A DNA stretch of 23,137 nucleotides from Aurantibacter sp042094015 (GCF_042094015.1 NZ_JBELDZ010000044.1:1-23137), one strand, 5' to 3'. Counted from the first letter of the stretch, positions 7,964-16,072 are shown. Numbers and translations are program-made. Notes: a model not told the origin generated them from the sequence alone.

Positions 7964-8437
7964 ATGAAAGCAGAATCTGTTGTTACCATACGTAAAGAAT
8001 TAAAACATAAAACACCAGAAGAGCTACAACAACTTTGTGTACGTTTAGCACGTTTTAAAGCGGAAAACAAGGAGCTTTTAACCTATTTACTCTTTGAATC
8101 TGATAGCGAAGAAGCCTATATAAATACAGTAAAAGAATTTATAGATCAACAATTTTCTGACATTGGATCGAACAATTATTATCACATAAAAAAGAGTGTC
8201 CGTAAAATTCAAAGAAGTACTAAGAAATTTATTCGCTATTCTAATGTAAAAGAAACCGAGGTTGAACTACTACTCTACTTTTGCAAGAAATTAAAAGCAT
8301 TTAGACCTTCTATTTCAAAAAATACAACACTTCAAAATATCTATATAAAACAGCTTGAAATAATCACAAAAAAGATTTTAAAACTTCATGAAGATTTGCA
8401 ATATGATTATAATGAAGAAATTGAAGAGTTAGGTTAA
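7964..8437 (+). CDS. Small helical conserved protein of unknown function
   Basis: The 157-residue product has no signal peptide, cysteine cluster or catalytic motif that I recognise. It looks almost wholly alpha-helical and charged, with heptad-like stretches (VRLARFKAENKELLTYLLFES, TEVELLLYFCKKLKAF, YIKQLEIITKKILKLHEDLQYDYNEEIEELG). The segment YHIKKSVRKIQRSTKKFIRY is strongly basic, while the C-terminus is acidic. Such a protein could bind a partner or nucleic acid, but nothing shows which. The ATG at 7964 is the first in frame after the divergent FnIII promoter region. I have the impression that similar proteins are widespread in flavobacteria, without certainty. Confidence 0.65.
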   Translation: MKAESVVTIRKELKHKTPEELQQLCVRLARFKAENKELLTYLLFESDSEEAYINTVKEFIDQQFSDIGSNNYYHIKKSVRKIQRSTKKFIRYSNVKETEVELLLYFCKKLKAFRPSISKNTTLQNIYIKQLEIITKKILKLHEDLQYDYNEEIEELG

Positions 8438-8514
8438 TCTATACATTACTTTTTTCTAATTATGCAATATTACCATTTGTTGATCTTACTAAAGCGTTAA
8501 GGTATAGTAACCCT

Positions 8515-9519
8515 CTACCCCATAATTCTAACTAACATTTCTTTAAGTAAATCGCCTTGTGGAACTGCATTAGCATTTACACCTTTACTTTTTAAGTCAA
8601 ATTCTCTTATTGTTCCAATAACTTGACTTACTTGTCTCATTGGATAATGTTTTGAAGCTGTAATGTAATCTGATACAAAATATGGGTTTATGCCAAGTTT
8701 AGACGCTACATTTCTTGGGTTTTTATCTAATAATCCGTGTAATTTTAATAATTGAGAAAAGTAATTAAATAAGATAGAAACCGTTACAACCATTGGATTA
8801 TCTTTTGGGTTATCGGCAAAATAATGTACTATTTTAAAAGCTTTTATTTTATCCTTAACTCCAATAGCTTTCTGTAACTCAAAATTATTATAATCTTTAC
8901 TTATTCCAATATTCTCCTCAATATGTTGTGCAGTAATTTGCGTGCCAACTGGTAATACAATTTGAAGTTTTTCTAATTCGTTATTAATTTTACCTAAATC
9001 AGTTCCTAAAAACTCTGCTAACATAATAGCAGCCTTAGGTTCTATTGTATAGTTTTTAGGCGATAAAACACGTCTTATCCAGTCTGGAATTTTATTTTCG
9101 TATAACTTTTTACTTTCAAAAACAACACCAGTTCTTTTAGCTTCTTTGTATAATGCTTTACGCTTATCTATCTTTTTATATTTGTAACATAACACCAAAA
9201 TTGTACTTGGTTGCGGATTTTTAGCATAAGCAGATAATTTGTCTATACTTCTAGATAAGTCTTGTGCTTCTTTAACAATAACTACTTGATGTTCTGCCAT
9301 CATAGGAAAACGTTTGGCTTGTCCTACAACATCTTCTACAGTAACATCTCTACCATACATAACCATTTGGTTAAACCCTTTTTCTTCTTCAGACAACACA
9401 TTAACTTCAATAAAATCTGATATTTTATCAATATAATAAGCCTCTTCACCCATTAAAATATAAATAGGCTTTAAGTTTTTTTGCTTAATATCTGTTACTA
9501 TTTGTTTTACGTCTTCCAA
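8515..9519 (-). CDS. holA: DNA polymerase III delta subunit (clamp-loader wrench)
   Basis: HolA opens the beta sliding clamp and is part of the clamp loader at the replication fork. The 334 residues match the family in length and order. The N-terminus LKPIYILMGEEAYYIDKISDF replaces a Walker A with the degenerate delta-type motif. QVVIVKEAQDLSRSIDKL and ILVLCYKYKKIDKRKALYK follow in the AAA+-like fold. The middle AAIMLAEFLGTDLGKINNELEKL and the C-terminal helical collar (GDLLKEMLVRI) are typical. It is divergent from the HsdR-N-like gene, with 88 bases between the start codons. No clear TAnnTTTG box is seen there. Confidence 0.9.
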   Translation of the reverse strand: MEDVKQIVTDIKQKNLKPIYILMGEEAYYIDKISDFIEVNVLSEEEKGFNQMVMYGRDVTVEDVVGQAKRFPMMAEHQVVIVKEAQDLSRSIDKLSAYAKNPQPSTILVLCYKYKKIDKRKALYKEAKRTGVVFESKKLYENKIPDWIRRVLSPKNYTIEPKAAIMLAEFLGTDLGKINNELEKLQIVLPVGTQITAQHIEENIGISKDYNNFELQKAIGVKDKIKAFKIVHYFADNPKDNPMVVTVSILFNYFSQLLKLHGLLDKNPRNVASKLGINPYFVSDYITASKHYPMRQVSQVIGTIREFDLKSKGVNANAVPQGDLLKEMLVRIMG

Positions 9520-9607
9520 TGATTTTGGTTTTAGTTGAATTAAATTCAGCCTGGTATTTGTAATTTAAATCTTGTGCTTTACCTTTACTGAGATAAGTAA
9601 ATTTTAA

Positions 9608-10054
9608 ATGCACGAATTAAATTTCCCACAATATACATTTCGATTCAAAAATAGTAAAAATAAAGTCGCCATATTTGATGAAATACGTAAAAAATTTATC
9701 ATTCTTCAACCCGAAGAATGGGTAAGACAACATTGTGTACAGTATTTAATTCAACATAAAAACTATCCTAAATCATTAATAAACGTTGAAAAAGAACTTA
9801 TTATAAACGATTTAAAAAAGCGTTACGACATTGTTGTTTTTAATCCAGATGGTAGTATTTTTCTAGTTGTAGAATGTAAATCGCCAAAAATTAAGATTAA
9901 TCAGAATACTTTTGATCAAGTCGCACAATATAATTTAAAGTTAAACGCAAGTTATTTAATGGTTACAAACGGATTAAATCATTATTATTGTGAAATGGAT
10001 TTTATTAACGAACGTTATCAGTTTTTAGAAGATATTCCTGATTATAAATACTAA
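9608..10054 (+). CDS. Stand-alone type I restriction HsdR N-terminal-like nuclease domain
   Basis: The 148 residues correspond to the N-terminal nuclease domain of type I restriction R subunits (HSDR_N type) and nothing else. The PD-(D/E)xK core is complete: Glu61/Glu63 (VEKEL), Asp74 (RYDIVVF), Glu89-x-Lys91 (VECKSP) and the downstream Gln of QVAQYN (104-107). It should be able to bind metal and cut DNA. There is no helicase motor, HsdM or HsdS, so this is not a restriction system. It is divergent from holA, and the glycosyltransferase start follows its stop by 15 bases. A role in DNA repair or replication is inferred from the holA neighbour only. Confidence 0.8.
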   Translation: MHELNFPQYTFRFKNSKNKVAIFDEIRKKFIILQPEEWVRQHCVQYLIQHKNYPKSLINVEKELIINDLKKRYDIVVFNPDGSIFLVVECKSPKIKINQNTFDQVAQYNLKLNASYLMVTNGLNHYYCEMDFINERYQFLEDIPDYKY

Positions 10055-10069
10055 AAATAAATCTGAACT

Positions 10070-11056
10070 TTGAACATCGCAATAGTCATATTAAACTGGA
10101 ATGGAAAATCGCTTTTAGAGCAATTTTTACCATCTGTGGTAAAATACTCTAAAGAAGCCAAAGTTTATGTGGCGGATAATGCTTCTACAGATAATTCTAT
10201 TTCGTTTATTAAAGCTAATTACCCTAATGTAACTATTTTAGAAAACGCTAAGAATGGTGGTTATGCAAAAGGTTATAACGATGCTTTAAAACAAGTTAAA
10301 GAACCAATTTATTGCCTTTTAAATAGTGATATTGAAGTCACAGAAAATTGGCTTAAACCAATAGAAGAAGAGTTTTCTAATGAAGAAAATACAGCTATAA
10401 TTCAACCAAAAATATTAGATTACAAAAAGAAATCACATTTTGAATATGCTGGTGCAGCTGGCGGATTTGTAGATGCTTTAGGTTACCCGTATTGCAGAGG
10501 TCGAATTTTCAACACTATAGAAGTTGATGAAAATCAATACAAATCAGATACTGTTTTTTGGGCTTCTGGTGCTTGTTTGTTTATTAGAAAATCTGTTTTT
10601 AATGAACTTAATGGCTTTGATGAATCTTACTTTGCACATTATGAAGAAATTGACTTGTGTTGGCGCGCTTTTAATTTAGGATACATTACTAAATACAATC
10701 AAGATTCAATAGTTTATCATGTTGGTGGCGCAACACTTAATGCTTCAAACCCAAAAAAAACAGAACTAAATTTTAGAAATAGTCTTTTTACATTAGTGAA
10801 AAATGTAAAAGGCTTATTACTACTCTTAGTTTTTATACGATTAGCTTTAGATGGCGTTGCAGGAATAAAATTTTTATTAGAATTTAAACCAAAACATACT
10901 TTTGCTATTATAAAAGCACATTTTAGTTTTTATATAGCCTTACCAAAGTTATTAAAACAACGTAAATCACTTCAACAAAAAAAAGGTTATTATGGCTTAA
11001 AAAGTGTTGTTTATAGTTATTTTATTCAAAAAAAGCGATTTTTTAATCAGTTTTAG
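10070..11056 (+). CDS. Family 2 glycosyltransferase (TTG start)
   Basis: A GT-A fold transferase that moves a sugar from a nucleotide donor to an acceptor, probably a surface polysaccharide or lipid-linked glycan. Seen: IVILNWNGKSLLEQFLPS at the start, VADNASTDNS (34-43), NGGYAKGYNDAL, the metal-binding LLNSDIEV (85-87 = N-S-D), ASGACLFIRKSVFNELNGFDE, and the EEIDLCWRAFNLGY acceptor/base motif. The C-terminal ~100 residues have hydrophobic segments (LLLLLVFIRLALDGVAGIKFLL, AHFSFYIALPKLL) that may touch the membrane. The start must be TTG at 10070, since an in-frame TGA lies at 10064-10066 and the first conserved strand begins at once. It follows the HsdR-N-like gene by 15 bases and is probably cotranscribed. 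Confidence 0.88.
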   Translation: MNIAIVILNWNGKSLLEQFLPSVVKYSKEAKVYVADNASTDNSISFIKANYPNVTILENAKNGGYAKGYNDALKQVKEPIYCLLNSDIEVTENWLKPIEEEFSNEENTAIIQPKILDYKKKSHFEYAGAAGGFVDALGYPYCRGRIFNTIEVDENQYKSDTVFWASGACLFIRKSVFNELNGFDESYFAHYEEIDLCWRAFNLGYITKYNQDSIVYHVGGATLNASNPKKTELNFRNSLFTLVKNVKGLLLLLVFIRLALDGVAGIKFLLEFKPKHTFAIIKAHFSFYIALPKLLKQRKSLQQKKGYYGLKSVVYSYFIQKKRFFNQF

Positions 11057-11087
11057 GGTTTTAGTCAAAGTTTTGTTAAACATTATA

Positions 11088-11114
11088 TTGTCGTTAAAAC
11101 TTCTTTTATTTTTG
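11088..11114 (+). promoter_or_regulatory. Promoter of the OmpA-type lipoprotein gene
   Basis: TATTTTTG (11107-11114) fits TAnnTTTG. TTG at 11088-11090 is 16 bases upstream, shorter than the usual ~20. Initiation near 11120 would leave a ~20-base leader. Confidence 0.45.
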
Positions 11115-11139
11115 ACAAAAGTTAACCCAATATCATATT

Positions 11140-11994
11140 ATGAAAAAAATTGTTTTAATGAGTTTTTCGGTACTACTTATATTAAGTTCTTGTGTTTCTA
11201 AAAAAGAGTTTGCTGCTTTAGAAGCCAAACATAAAACTACAAAAGACCAATTAAACTCCGCAACCGTAAAATTAAACAAATGTTTATCGGACCAAGCAGC
11301 ATCTTTAGAAAGAGGAAAACAATTAGAAGCTCGTTTAGCAGACCTAAAAGCAACTAATCAAGATTTAATACAAAGTACAAAAGAGATGACGGTTTTAACA
11401 TCTAAAGGTGCTAGTAATCTTGAAAAATCTTTAGAAAGTTTAAAAGAAAAAGATTTAAAAATATCTCGCTTACAAGATGCTTTAACTAAAAAAGATAGTG
11501 TAACACTTGCTTTAGTTAGTAGTCTAAAAAAAGAAGTAGGTTTAAATGATGAAGATATTCAAATTAATGTAGAAAAAAGTGTTGTTTTTATCTCTTTATC
11601 AGACAAGTTATTATTTAAAAGCGGAAGTTACACTATTACTGAAAAAGCTAAGACAATACTAGCTAAAGTAGCAACTGTTATAAATGGAAAGCCAAATTTT
11701 GAAGCTATGGTAGAAGGCCATACAGATAACGCCCCATATAAACGTGGTGTTTTAATAGATAATTGGGATTTAAGTGTAAAACGTAGTACTGCAATTGTTA
11801 GAGCTTTACAAGATTTAGGTGTTGCTCCAGATAAATTAATTGCTGCTGGACGAAGTAGCTATGTTCCTTTAGTTGAAAATAATTCTTCTGAAAATAAAGC
11901 AACAAACAGAAGAACTAAAATTTTAATTCTTCCAAAAATTGATCAATTTTATAATATGATTGAAACTGAAATGAAAAATTTATCTAAAGAGTAA
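11140..11994 (+). CDS. OmpA-family peptidoglycan-binding lipoprotein
   Basis: The N-terminus is a lipoprotein signal (LLILSSC, lipidated Cys18), so the protein sits in a membrane facing the periplasm. Residues ~20-130 form a long coiled coil (ALEAKHKTTKDQLNSATVKL, LEKSLESLKEKDLKISRLQDAL). Residues ~145-265 are an OmpA/MotB-type domain: LLFKSGSYTIT, VEGHTDN (191-197), WDLSVKRS (209-216) and the NxxNRR-like end (ATNRRTK, 255-260). Such domains hold diaminopimelate-containing peptidoglycan, so the protein probably ties membrane to wall across a helical spacer, as Pal-like proteins do. The 284-residue length is normal. Own promoter and terminator make it monocistronic. Confidence 0.88.
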   Translation: MKKIVLMSFSVLLILSSCVSKKEFAALEAKHKTTKDQLNSATVKLNKCLSDQAASLERGKQLEARLADLKATNQDLIQSTKEMTVLTSKGASNLEKSLESLKEKDLKISRLQDALTKKDSVTLALVSSLKKEVGLNDEDIQINVEKSVVFISLSDKLLFKSGSYTITEKAKTILAKVATVINGKPNFEAMVEGHTDNAPYKRGVLIDNWDLSVKRSTAIVRALQDLGVAPDKLIAAGRSSYVPLVENNSSENKATNRRTKILILPKIDQFYNMIETEMKNLSKE

Positions 11995-12019
11995 ATGAAA
12001 AAATACTCTCAAAATTCAG

Positions 12020-12053
12020 AAAACCTCTAAAGCTATATAATTTTAGAGGTTTT
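12020..12053. terminator. Terminator between convergent OmpA-type and ABC-F genes
   Basis: A perfect 12-bp stem, AAAACCTCTAAA (12020-12031) and TTTAGAGGTTTT (12042-12053), 10-base loop, followed on the plus strand by T-rich sequence. It clearly serves the plus-strand gene. It may also stop the minus-strand ABC-F transcript, but the T tract on that side is poor. Confidence 0.85.
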
Positions 12054-12080
12054 TTTATATTAAAATTTAAATAAAGCTTA

Positions 12081-13703
12081 TTATGCTGTATACATTTTAT
12101 CACGTAATTCTTTTATTTTTTTGTCTTGCATATACTCATCAAACGTTGTATATCTATCAATAACACCATTTGGAGTAAGTTCTACTACTCTATTTGCTAC
12201 AGTTTGTGCAAACTCATGATCATGTGTTGTGAACAACATAGAACCTTTAAAATTCTTTAAGGAGTTATTAAATGCTGTAATACTTTCAAGATCTAAGTGA
12301 TTTGTAGGTTCATCTAATTGCAATACGTTTGCTCTTGTCATCATCATTCTAGATAACATACAACGTACTTTTTCTCCTCCAGATAATACATTACATTTTT
12401 TTAATGCTTCTTCACCACTAAAAATCATTTTACCAAGAAAACCTCTAAGATTAACCTCTTCTCTTTCTTCTTCAGTTTGAGCCCATTGTCTTAACCAGTC
12501 TACTAAAGTTAATGTTTCGTCTGTAAAGAAAGAACTATTATCTAAAGGTAAGTAAGACTGTGTTGTAGTTACGCCCCAATTAAATTTACCAGAATCTGCT
12601 TTTATATTATTATTTAAAATTTGATAAAATGCTGTTGTTGCTCTAGAATCTCTAGAGAACAAAACGACTTTATCTCCTTTTGCTAAGTTTAAGTCTATGT
12701 CTTTAAAAAGAATTTCGCCATCAGTAGAAGCAGATAAACCTTCAACATTTAAAATTTGATCTCCAGCTTCTCTATCTCTCTCAAAAATAATAGCTGGATA
12801 ACGTCTACTTGTACGTCTAATATCTTCTATGTTTAACTTATCAATCATTTTCTTTCTACTCGTTGCTTGTTTAGATTTTGCAACGTTTGCAGAGAATCGA
12901 CGAATAAATTCTTCTAATTCTTTTTTCTTTTCTTCAGCTTTTTTGTTTTGTTGTGCATGTTGTCTTGCCGCTAATTGAGATGACTCATACCAAAATGTAT
13001 AGTTTCCAGAATAATGATTAATTTTTGCAAAATCAATATCAGAAATATGTGTACAAACCGCATCTAAAAAGTGTCTATCGTGAGATACAACAATAACACA
13101 GTTCTCATAATTTGCTAAGAAATTTTCTAACCAACCAATAGTTTCATAATCTAAATCATTGGTAGGTTCATCCATAATCAATACATCTGGATTTCCAAAC
13201 AGTGCTTGTGCTAATAATACACGTACTTTTTGTTTACCATCTAAATCAGCCATTAAAGTATAATGGTGATCTTCTTTTATTCCTAAGTTAGAAAGCATTG
13301 AAGCAGCATCACTATCTGCATTCCAACCATTCATTTCTTCAAACTTTACTTGTAATTCGCCAATTTTGTCAGCATTTTCATCTGTGTAATCTGCGTATAA
13401 AGCATCTATTTCAGACTTCAATTTATAAAGAGGTTTATTTCCTTTTAAAACTGTTTCCAAAACAGTGTCCTCATCATGTTTATTGTGGTCTTGTGTTAAA
13501 ACCGACATACGTTTTCCTGTTTCTAAATGTACATGACCAGAAGTAGGTTCTTGTAATCCAGAAATTATTTTTAAAAATGTAGATTTACCAGCACCATTTG
13601 CACCAATAATTCCATAACAATTACCGTTATTAAACGTAGTATTAACTTCATCAAAAAGGACACGTTTCCCGAATTGAACAGATAAATTAGAAACTGATAA
13701 CAT
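12081..13703 (-). CDS. ybiT: ABC-F ATPase, YbiT subfamily
   Basis: ABC-F proteins bind the ribosomal E site and rescue or regulate translation; they have two ABC domains and no membrane part. Length (540) and motifs follow E. coli YbiT: GANGAGKST (34-42), DEPTNDLD (178-185), VVSHDRHFLDAVCTHI (His208), a charged linker (~242-315, RRFSANVAKSKQATSRKK), LSGGEKVR (440-447), DEPTNHLD (464-471) and His494. The first domain has DGKQKVR (155-161) where LSGGxxxR is expected. The second has SRDSRATT (350-357) where the Walker A GxxGxGKS/T should be, so its ATP lysine is missing. These two losses fall on the same composite site, leaving one intact ATP site. The start is supported by immediate alignment with the family. 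A -7 box lies ~100 bases upstream. Confidence 0.9.
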   Translation of the reverse strand: MLSVSNLSVQFGKRVLFDEVNTTFNNGNCYGIIGANGAGKSTFLKIISGLQEPTSGHVHLETGKRMSVLTQDHNKHDEDTVLETVLKGNKPLYKLKSEIDALYADYTDENADKIGELQVKFEEMNGWNADSDAASMLSNLGIKEDHHYTLMADLDGKQKVRVLLAQALFGNPDVLIMDEPTNDLDYETIGWLENFLANYENCVIVVSHDRHFLDAVCTHISDIDFAKINHYSGNYTFWYESSQLAARQHAQQNKKAEEKKKELEEFIRRFSANVAKSKQATSRKKMIDKLNIEDIRRTSRRYPAIIFERDREAGDQILNVEGLSASTDGEILFKDIDLNLAKGDKVVLFSRDSRATTAFYQILNNNIKADSGKFNWGVTTTQSYLPLDNSSFFTDETLTLVDWLRQWAQTEEEREEVNLRGFLGKMIFSGEEALKKCNVLSGGEKVRCMLSRMMMTRANVLQLDEPTNHLDLESITAFNNSLKNFKGSMLFTTHDHEFAQTVANRVVELTPNGVIDRYTTFDEYMQDKKIKELRDKMYTA

Positions 13704-13801
13704 ACTGGTTTTAAATTTTTAAAGTATTAGTAAAAGCTATTAATTACATTTACTTTTAACATATTTTAATTAAGAATAATATTATTAAAGTAAGTGTGGC
13801 G

Positions 13802-13809
13802 CAAAAGTA
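13802..13809 (-). promoter_or_regulatory. -7 box of the ABC-F gene
   Basis: TACTTTTG on the minus strand matches TAnnTTTG and is followed by CGCC, a common flavobacterial start context. No TTG is seen at the expected -33 distance. It implies a leader of roughly 90 bases before 13703. Confidence 0.5.
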
Positions 13810-13892
13810 GAAAAAAGCCTTTAAATTTATACTATAAACTTAGTTATATTAAGATTTAACAGCGCTTTAACAAGAAAATTAAATCATTAAAT

Positions 13893-13900
13893 TAAATTTG
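13893..13900 (+). promoter_or_regulatory. -7 box of the thioredoxin-fold lipoprotein gene
   Basis: TAAATTTG matches TAnnTTTG. No TTG lies at the -33 distance. Initiation near 13906 favours the TTG start at 13925 over the TTG at 13898, which is inside this box. Confidence 0.5.
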
Positions 13901-13924
13901 TTAAACACTTTAGATTACAATAAT

Positions 13925-15349
13925 TTGAAACTAAAAATCACTATAATAACAATAGTTACTGCTATAACATGCTTTATTGCCTGTAGAAATGCAACCACTA
14001 ATAATGATAATACTTATTTTGGTGGTGTTATTTTAAATCCAAATACTAATTTTGTTATTCTTAAAGATTTAGATAATATAACTCTAGATACACTTACTTT
14101 AGATAATAAAAATACATTTATACATAAATTTGAAGCTTTTAAACCTGGTATTTATAATTTTTATGATGGTTTGGAATCTCAATCCGTTTTGATTGAAAAA
14201 GGAGACAGTATAACTTTTTTATTAAATACCATTAACTTTGATGAGTCTCTTACTTTTTCTGGAAATGGTAGTAAAAAAAACAATTATTTAATGGATTTAT
14301 TTCTAGAGAACGAAACTCAAGAACAATTTATTCTTAAAATAAGTCAATTAGAACCTCAATTATTTTCTACTAAATTAGATAGTCTAAAAATACTAAAAGA
14401 AGAAAAATTAAAAGCATACAAAAAAAAGCATAAATTATCAACTTTATTCACAGAGGTAGCTGAAGGTAATATTTTATATCATCATTATTATTGCAAAGAA
14501 TTTTACCCATTTGCACGTTTTGACAAAGATGAATTTAATGTGTTTGCTGATTTAGATCCTTCTTTTTATAGTTATAGAAAAAATGTTGATTACAATAATA
14601 CACTTCTTCAAAACTATCGCCCTTACAGGTCTTTTTTAAGATTCCACTTTAATAATATTGCGTTATCTAGTCATTTTAAACACTCTAAAGATAGTTTATA
14701 CAATAGTCACTCTTTACATTACAATTTGGATAAACTTAACTTAATTGATAAAAAAATAAAGTCTGAAAAAATAAAAAATGATTTATCTTTTTATTATATG
14801 ATGCGTTTTTTAAATGACTCTAAGGATGTAAAAGCTTTTGAGACTGCTTTAAACACTTTTAAAAATATTAATACAAATTCTAATAAAGTTGAGAAAGTTA
14901 GTAATATAGTTAATTCATATACTAGACTAAAGCCAGGTTACTTATTACCAAATATAGATTTAATTGATAAAATGGATAATATCATAACATTAAAATCGGT
15001 AATTTCTAAACCTACTATTATTTATTTTTGGAGTAATAAATACAATTATCATTTAATTGATGCTCACAAAAAAGCTTTAGAGTTAAAGGTAAAATATCCT
15101 GAAGTTGAGTTTATTGCAATAAACGCAGATAATATTAGTAGTAGAGAACAAGCTAAAATACTACGCAAAAACAGATTTAACTATATTAATGAGTTTCATT
15201 TTAAAAACCCTGAAACTGCTAAAGACATCTTGGCTATTAGGCCGATAAATAACGTTTTTATTGTTAACAAAGATGCAAAAATAATAAATCCTAAAGCAAA
15301 TATGTTTGCTATAGATTTTGAACAGCAATTGGTAGAATTATTAAATTAA
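13925..15349 (+). CDS. Lipoprotein with thioredoxin-like fold lacking CxxC (TTG start)
   Basis: From the TTG at 13925 the product starts MKLKITIITIVTAITCFIAC, a compact lipoprotein signal with Cys20. Starting at the TTG at 13898 would add nine polar residues and overlap the -7 box, so I prefer 13925 (474 residues). Residues ~25-115 look like the beta-rich domain (DUF4369-like) that precedes thioredoxin domains in Bacteroidota TlpA-type lipoproteins. A helical, charged middle follows. The last ~110 residues keep the thioredoxin pattern: PTIIYFWSNKYNYHLIDAHKKAL, VEFIAINAD, RPINNVFIVNKDAKI. Where WCxxC belongs it has NKYNYH, so no thiol redox chemistry is possible. The cis-proline strand is kept as IRPINNVFIV. 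Probably a binding or structural relative; partner unknown. It is divergent from the ABC-F gene. Confidence 0.7.
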   Translation: MKLKITIITIVTAITCFIACRNATTNNDNTYFGGVILNPNTNFVILKDLDNITLDTLTLDNKNTFIHKFEAFKPGIYNFYDGLESQSVLIEKGDSITFLLNTINFDESLTFSGNGSKKNNYLMDLFLENETQEQFILKISQLEPQLFSTKLDSLKILKEEKLKAYKKKHKLSTLFTEVAEGNILYHHYYCKEFYPFARFDKDEFNVFADLDPSFYSYRKNVDYNNTLLQNYRPYRSFLRFHFNNIALSSHFKHSKDSLYNSHSLHYNLDKLNLIDKKIKSEKIKNDLSFYYMMRFLNDSKDVKAFETALNTFKNINTNSNKVEKVSNIVNSYTRLKPGYLLPNIDLIDKMDNIITLKSVISKPTIIYFWSNKYNYHLIDAHKKALELKVKYPEVEFIAINADNISSREQAKILRKNRFNYINEFHFKNPETAKDILAIRPINNVFIVNKDAKIINPKANMFAIDFEQQLVELLN

Positions 15350-15380
15350 ACAAGCTTGATATTCTATTTTTCTAAGCTAA

Positions 15381-15391
15381 CTTCGTTTAAC
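15381..15391. repeat. 11-bp inverted flank, left copy
   Basis: CTTCGTTTAAC is the exact reverse complement of 16209-16219. It contains GTTTAAC, which fits the RYYYAAC half-site form of integron recombination sites. It lies between the previous stop codon and the broken lipoprotein gene. A chance match is possible at this A+T content. Confidence 0.4.
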
Positions 15392-15395
15392 TGCT

Positions 15396-15424
15396 GATAT
15401 GAAACATTAAAACGTATTCATATC
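15396..15424. repeat. 8-bp inverted repeat upstream of the broken lipoprotein gene
   Basis: GATATGAA (15396-15403) and TTCATATC (15417-15424) can pair around a 13-base loop. No T tract follows, so it is not a normal terminator. It may belong to the cassette boundary or its leader. Confidence 0.4.
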
Positions 15425-15458
15425 TTCTTGTTGTAGTGCATTTGAACAAACCTTCGAA

Positions 15459-16072
15459 ATGAATATAAAATTTGTCAAATATTTGGTAATTGTTTTGCTT
15501 ATAATGAGTTGTGGAAAGCAAGAAACCAAAATAAAGAATTATGGATTTCCAAAAAACGAAAATGGAAGTTTAGACGTGTCTGTTGAATTATCGGAATTTA
15601 AAAATTACGGATATTAATTGACAGAATTAGAGAGATAAAATGTAACGATAGTGTTCCGAAAATAGTTATTAAACAAAAAAAGCTAATTCAGAATATATAT
15701 CCGACTGAACTTTGCGAATCGATAATTTTTGACCCAGATGGAAAACACTATGTTTCTTATACAAAAGGCAAATTCTATAAAGAACATTTTAGCAAAGAAA
15801 TTAATACAGATTCTTTAGCTTGGACATTAAAGAATGACTTTGCTTATTTTAAAGTAGAAGACGATACTGATGTTATCAAAAGCTACTTTACCATTATCGA
15901 ATCTAATCGAGAAGAAAAAGTTGACGGAATAGAAAATTTCTTAATAAACCTAACTCAAGAATATGACAAACTAAAAACTGAATTGGAACTGAATATATCA
16001 TTTTGGGAAGTCGTACCACATATTACACCACCACCAGCATTTGAAAATGAAACTGAACAAGAAAAGGAATAA
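15459..16072 (+). pseudogene. Frameshifted lipoprotein gene in a cassette-like segment
   Basis: An ATG at 15459 opens MNIKFVKYLVIVLLIMSCGK, a lipoprotein signal with Cys18, but the frame ends at TAA (15615-15617) after 52 residues. In another frame, open from about 15611, coding sequence continues without a usable start to TAA at 16070-16072 (…ILIDRIREIKCNDSVPKI… to …PPPAFENETEQEKE, ~153 residues). Adding one base after the GG at 15609-15610 joins them into a ~205-residue lipoprotein. The product matches no family I know. Its middle (TDSLAWTLKNDFAYFKVEDD, LTQEYDKLKTELEL) is acidic and it ends in a Pro/Glu-rich tail. Codons such as CCG, TCG and TGC are commoner than in neighbours, a sign of transfer. 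A sequencing deletion would give the same picture. Confidence 0.65.

Noticed and set aside
9608..10054. A type I restriction-modification system
   Set aside because: Only the HsdR N-terminal domain is present; there is no helicase, methylase or specificity gene nearby.
11004..11201. A 65-codon frame spanning the glycosyltransferase end and OmpA start
   Set aside because: It overlaps two real genes and the OmpA promoter out of frame; the hydrophobic sequence reflects A+T richness.
13298..13546. Plus-strand frame opposite the ABC-F gene
   Set aside because: Antisense to conserved first-domain sequence and without recognisable features.
15611..16072. An independent gene in the second frame of the cassette
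   Set aside because: No ATG, GTG or TTG starts it sensibly, and it joins the upstream lipoprotein frame by a one-base shift.
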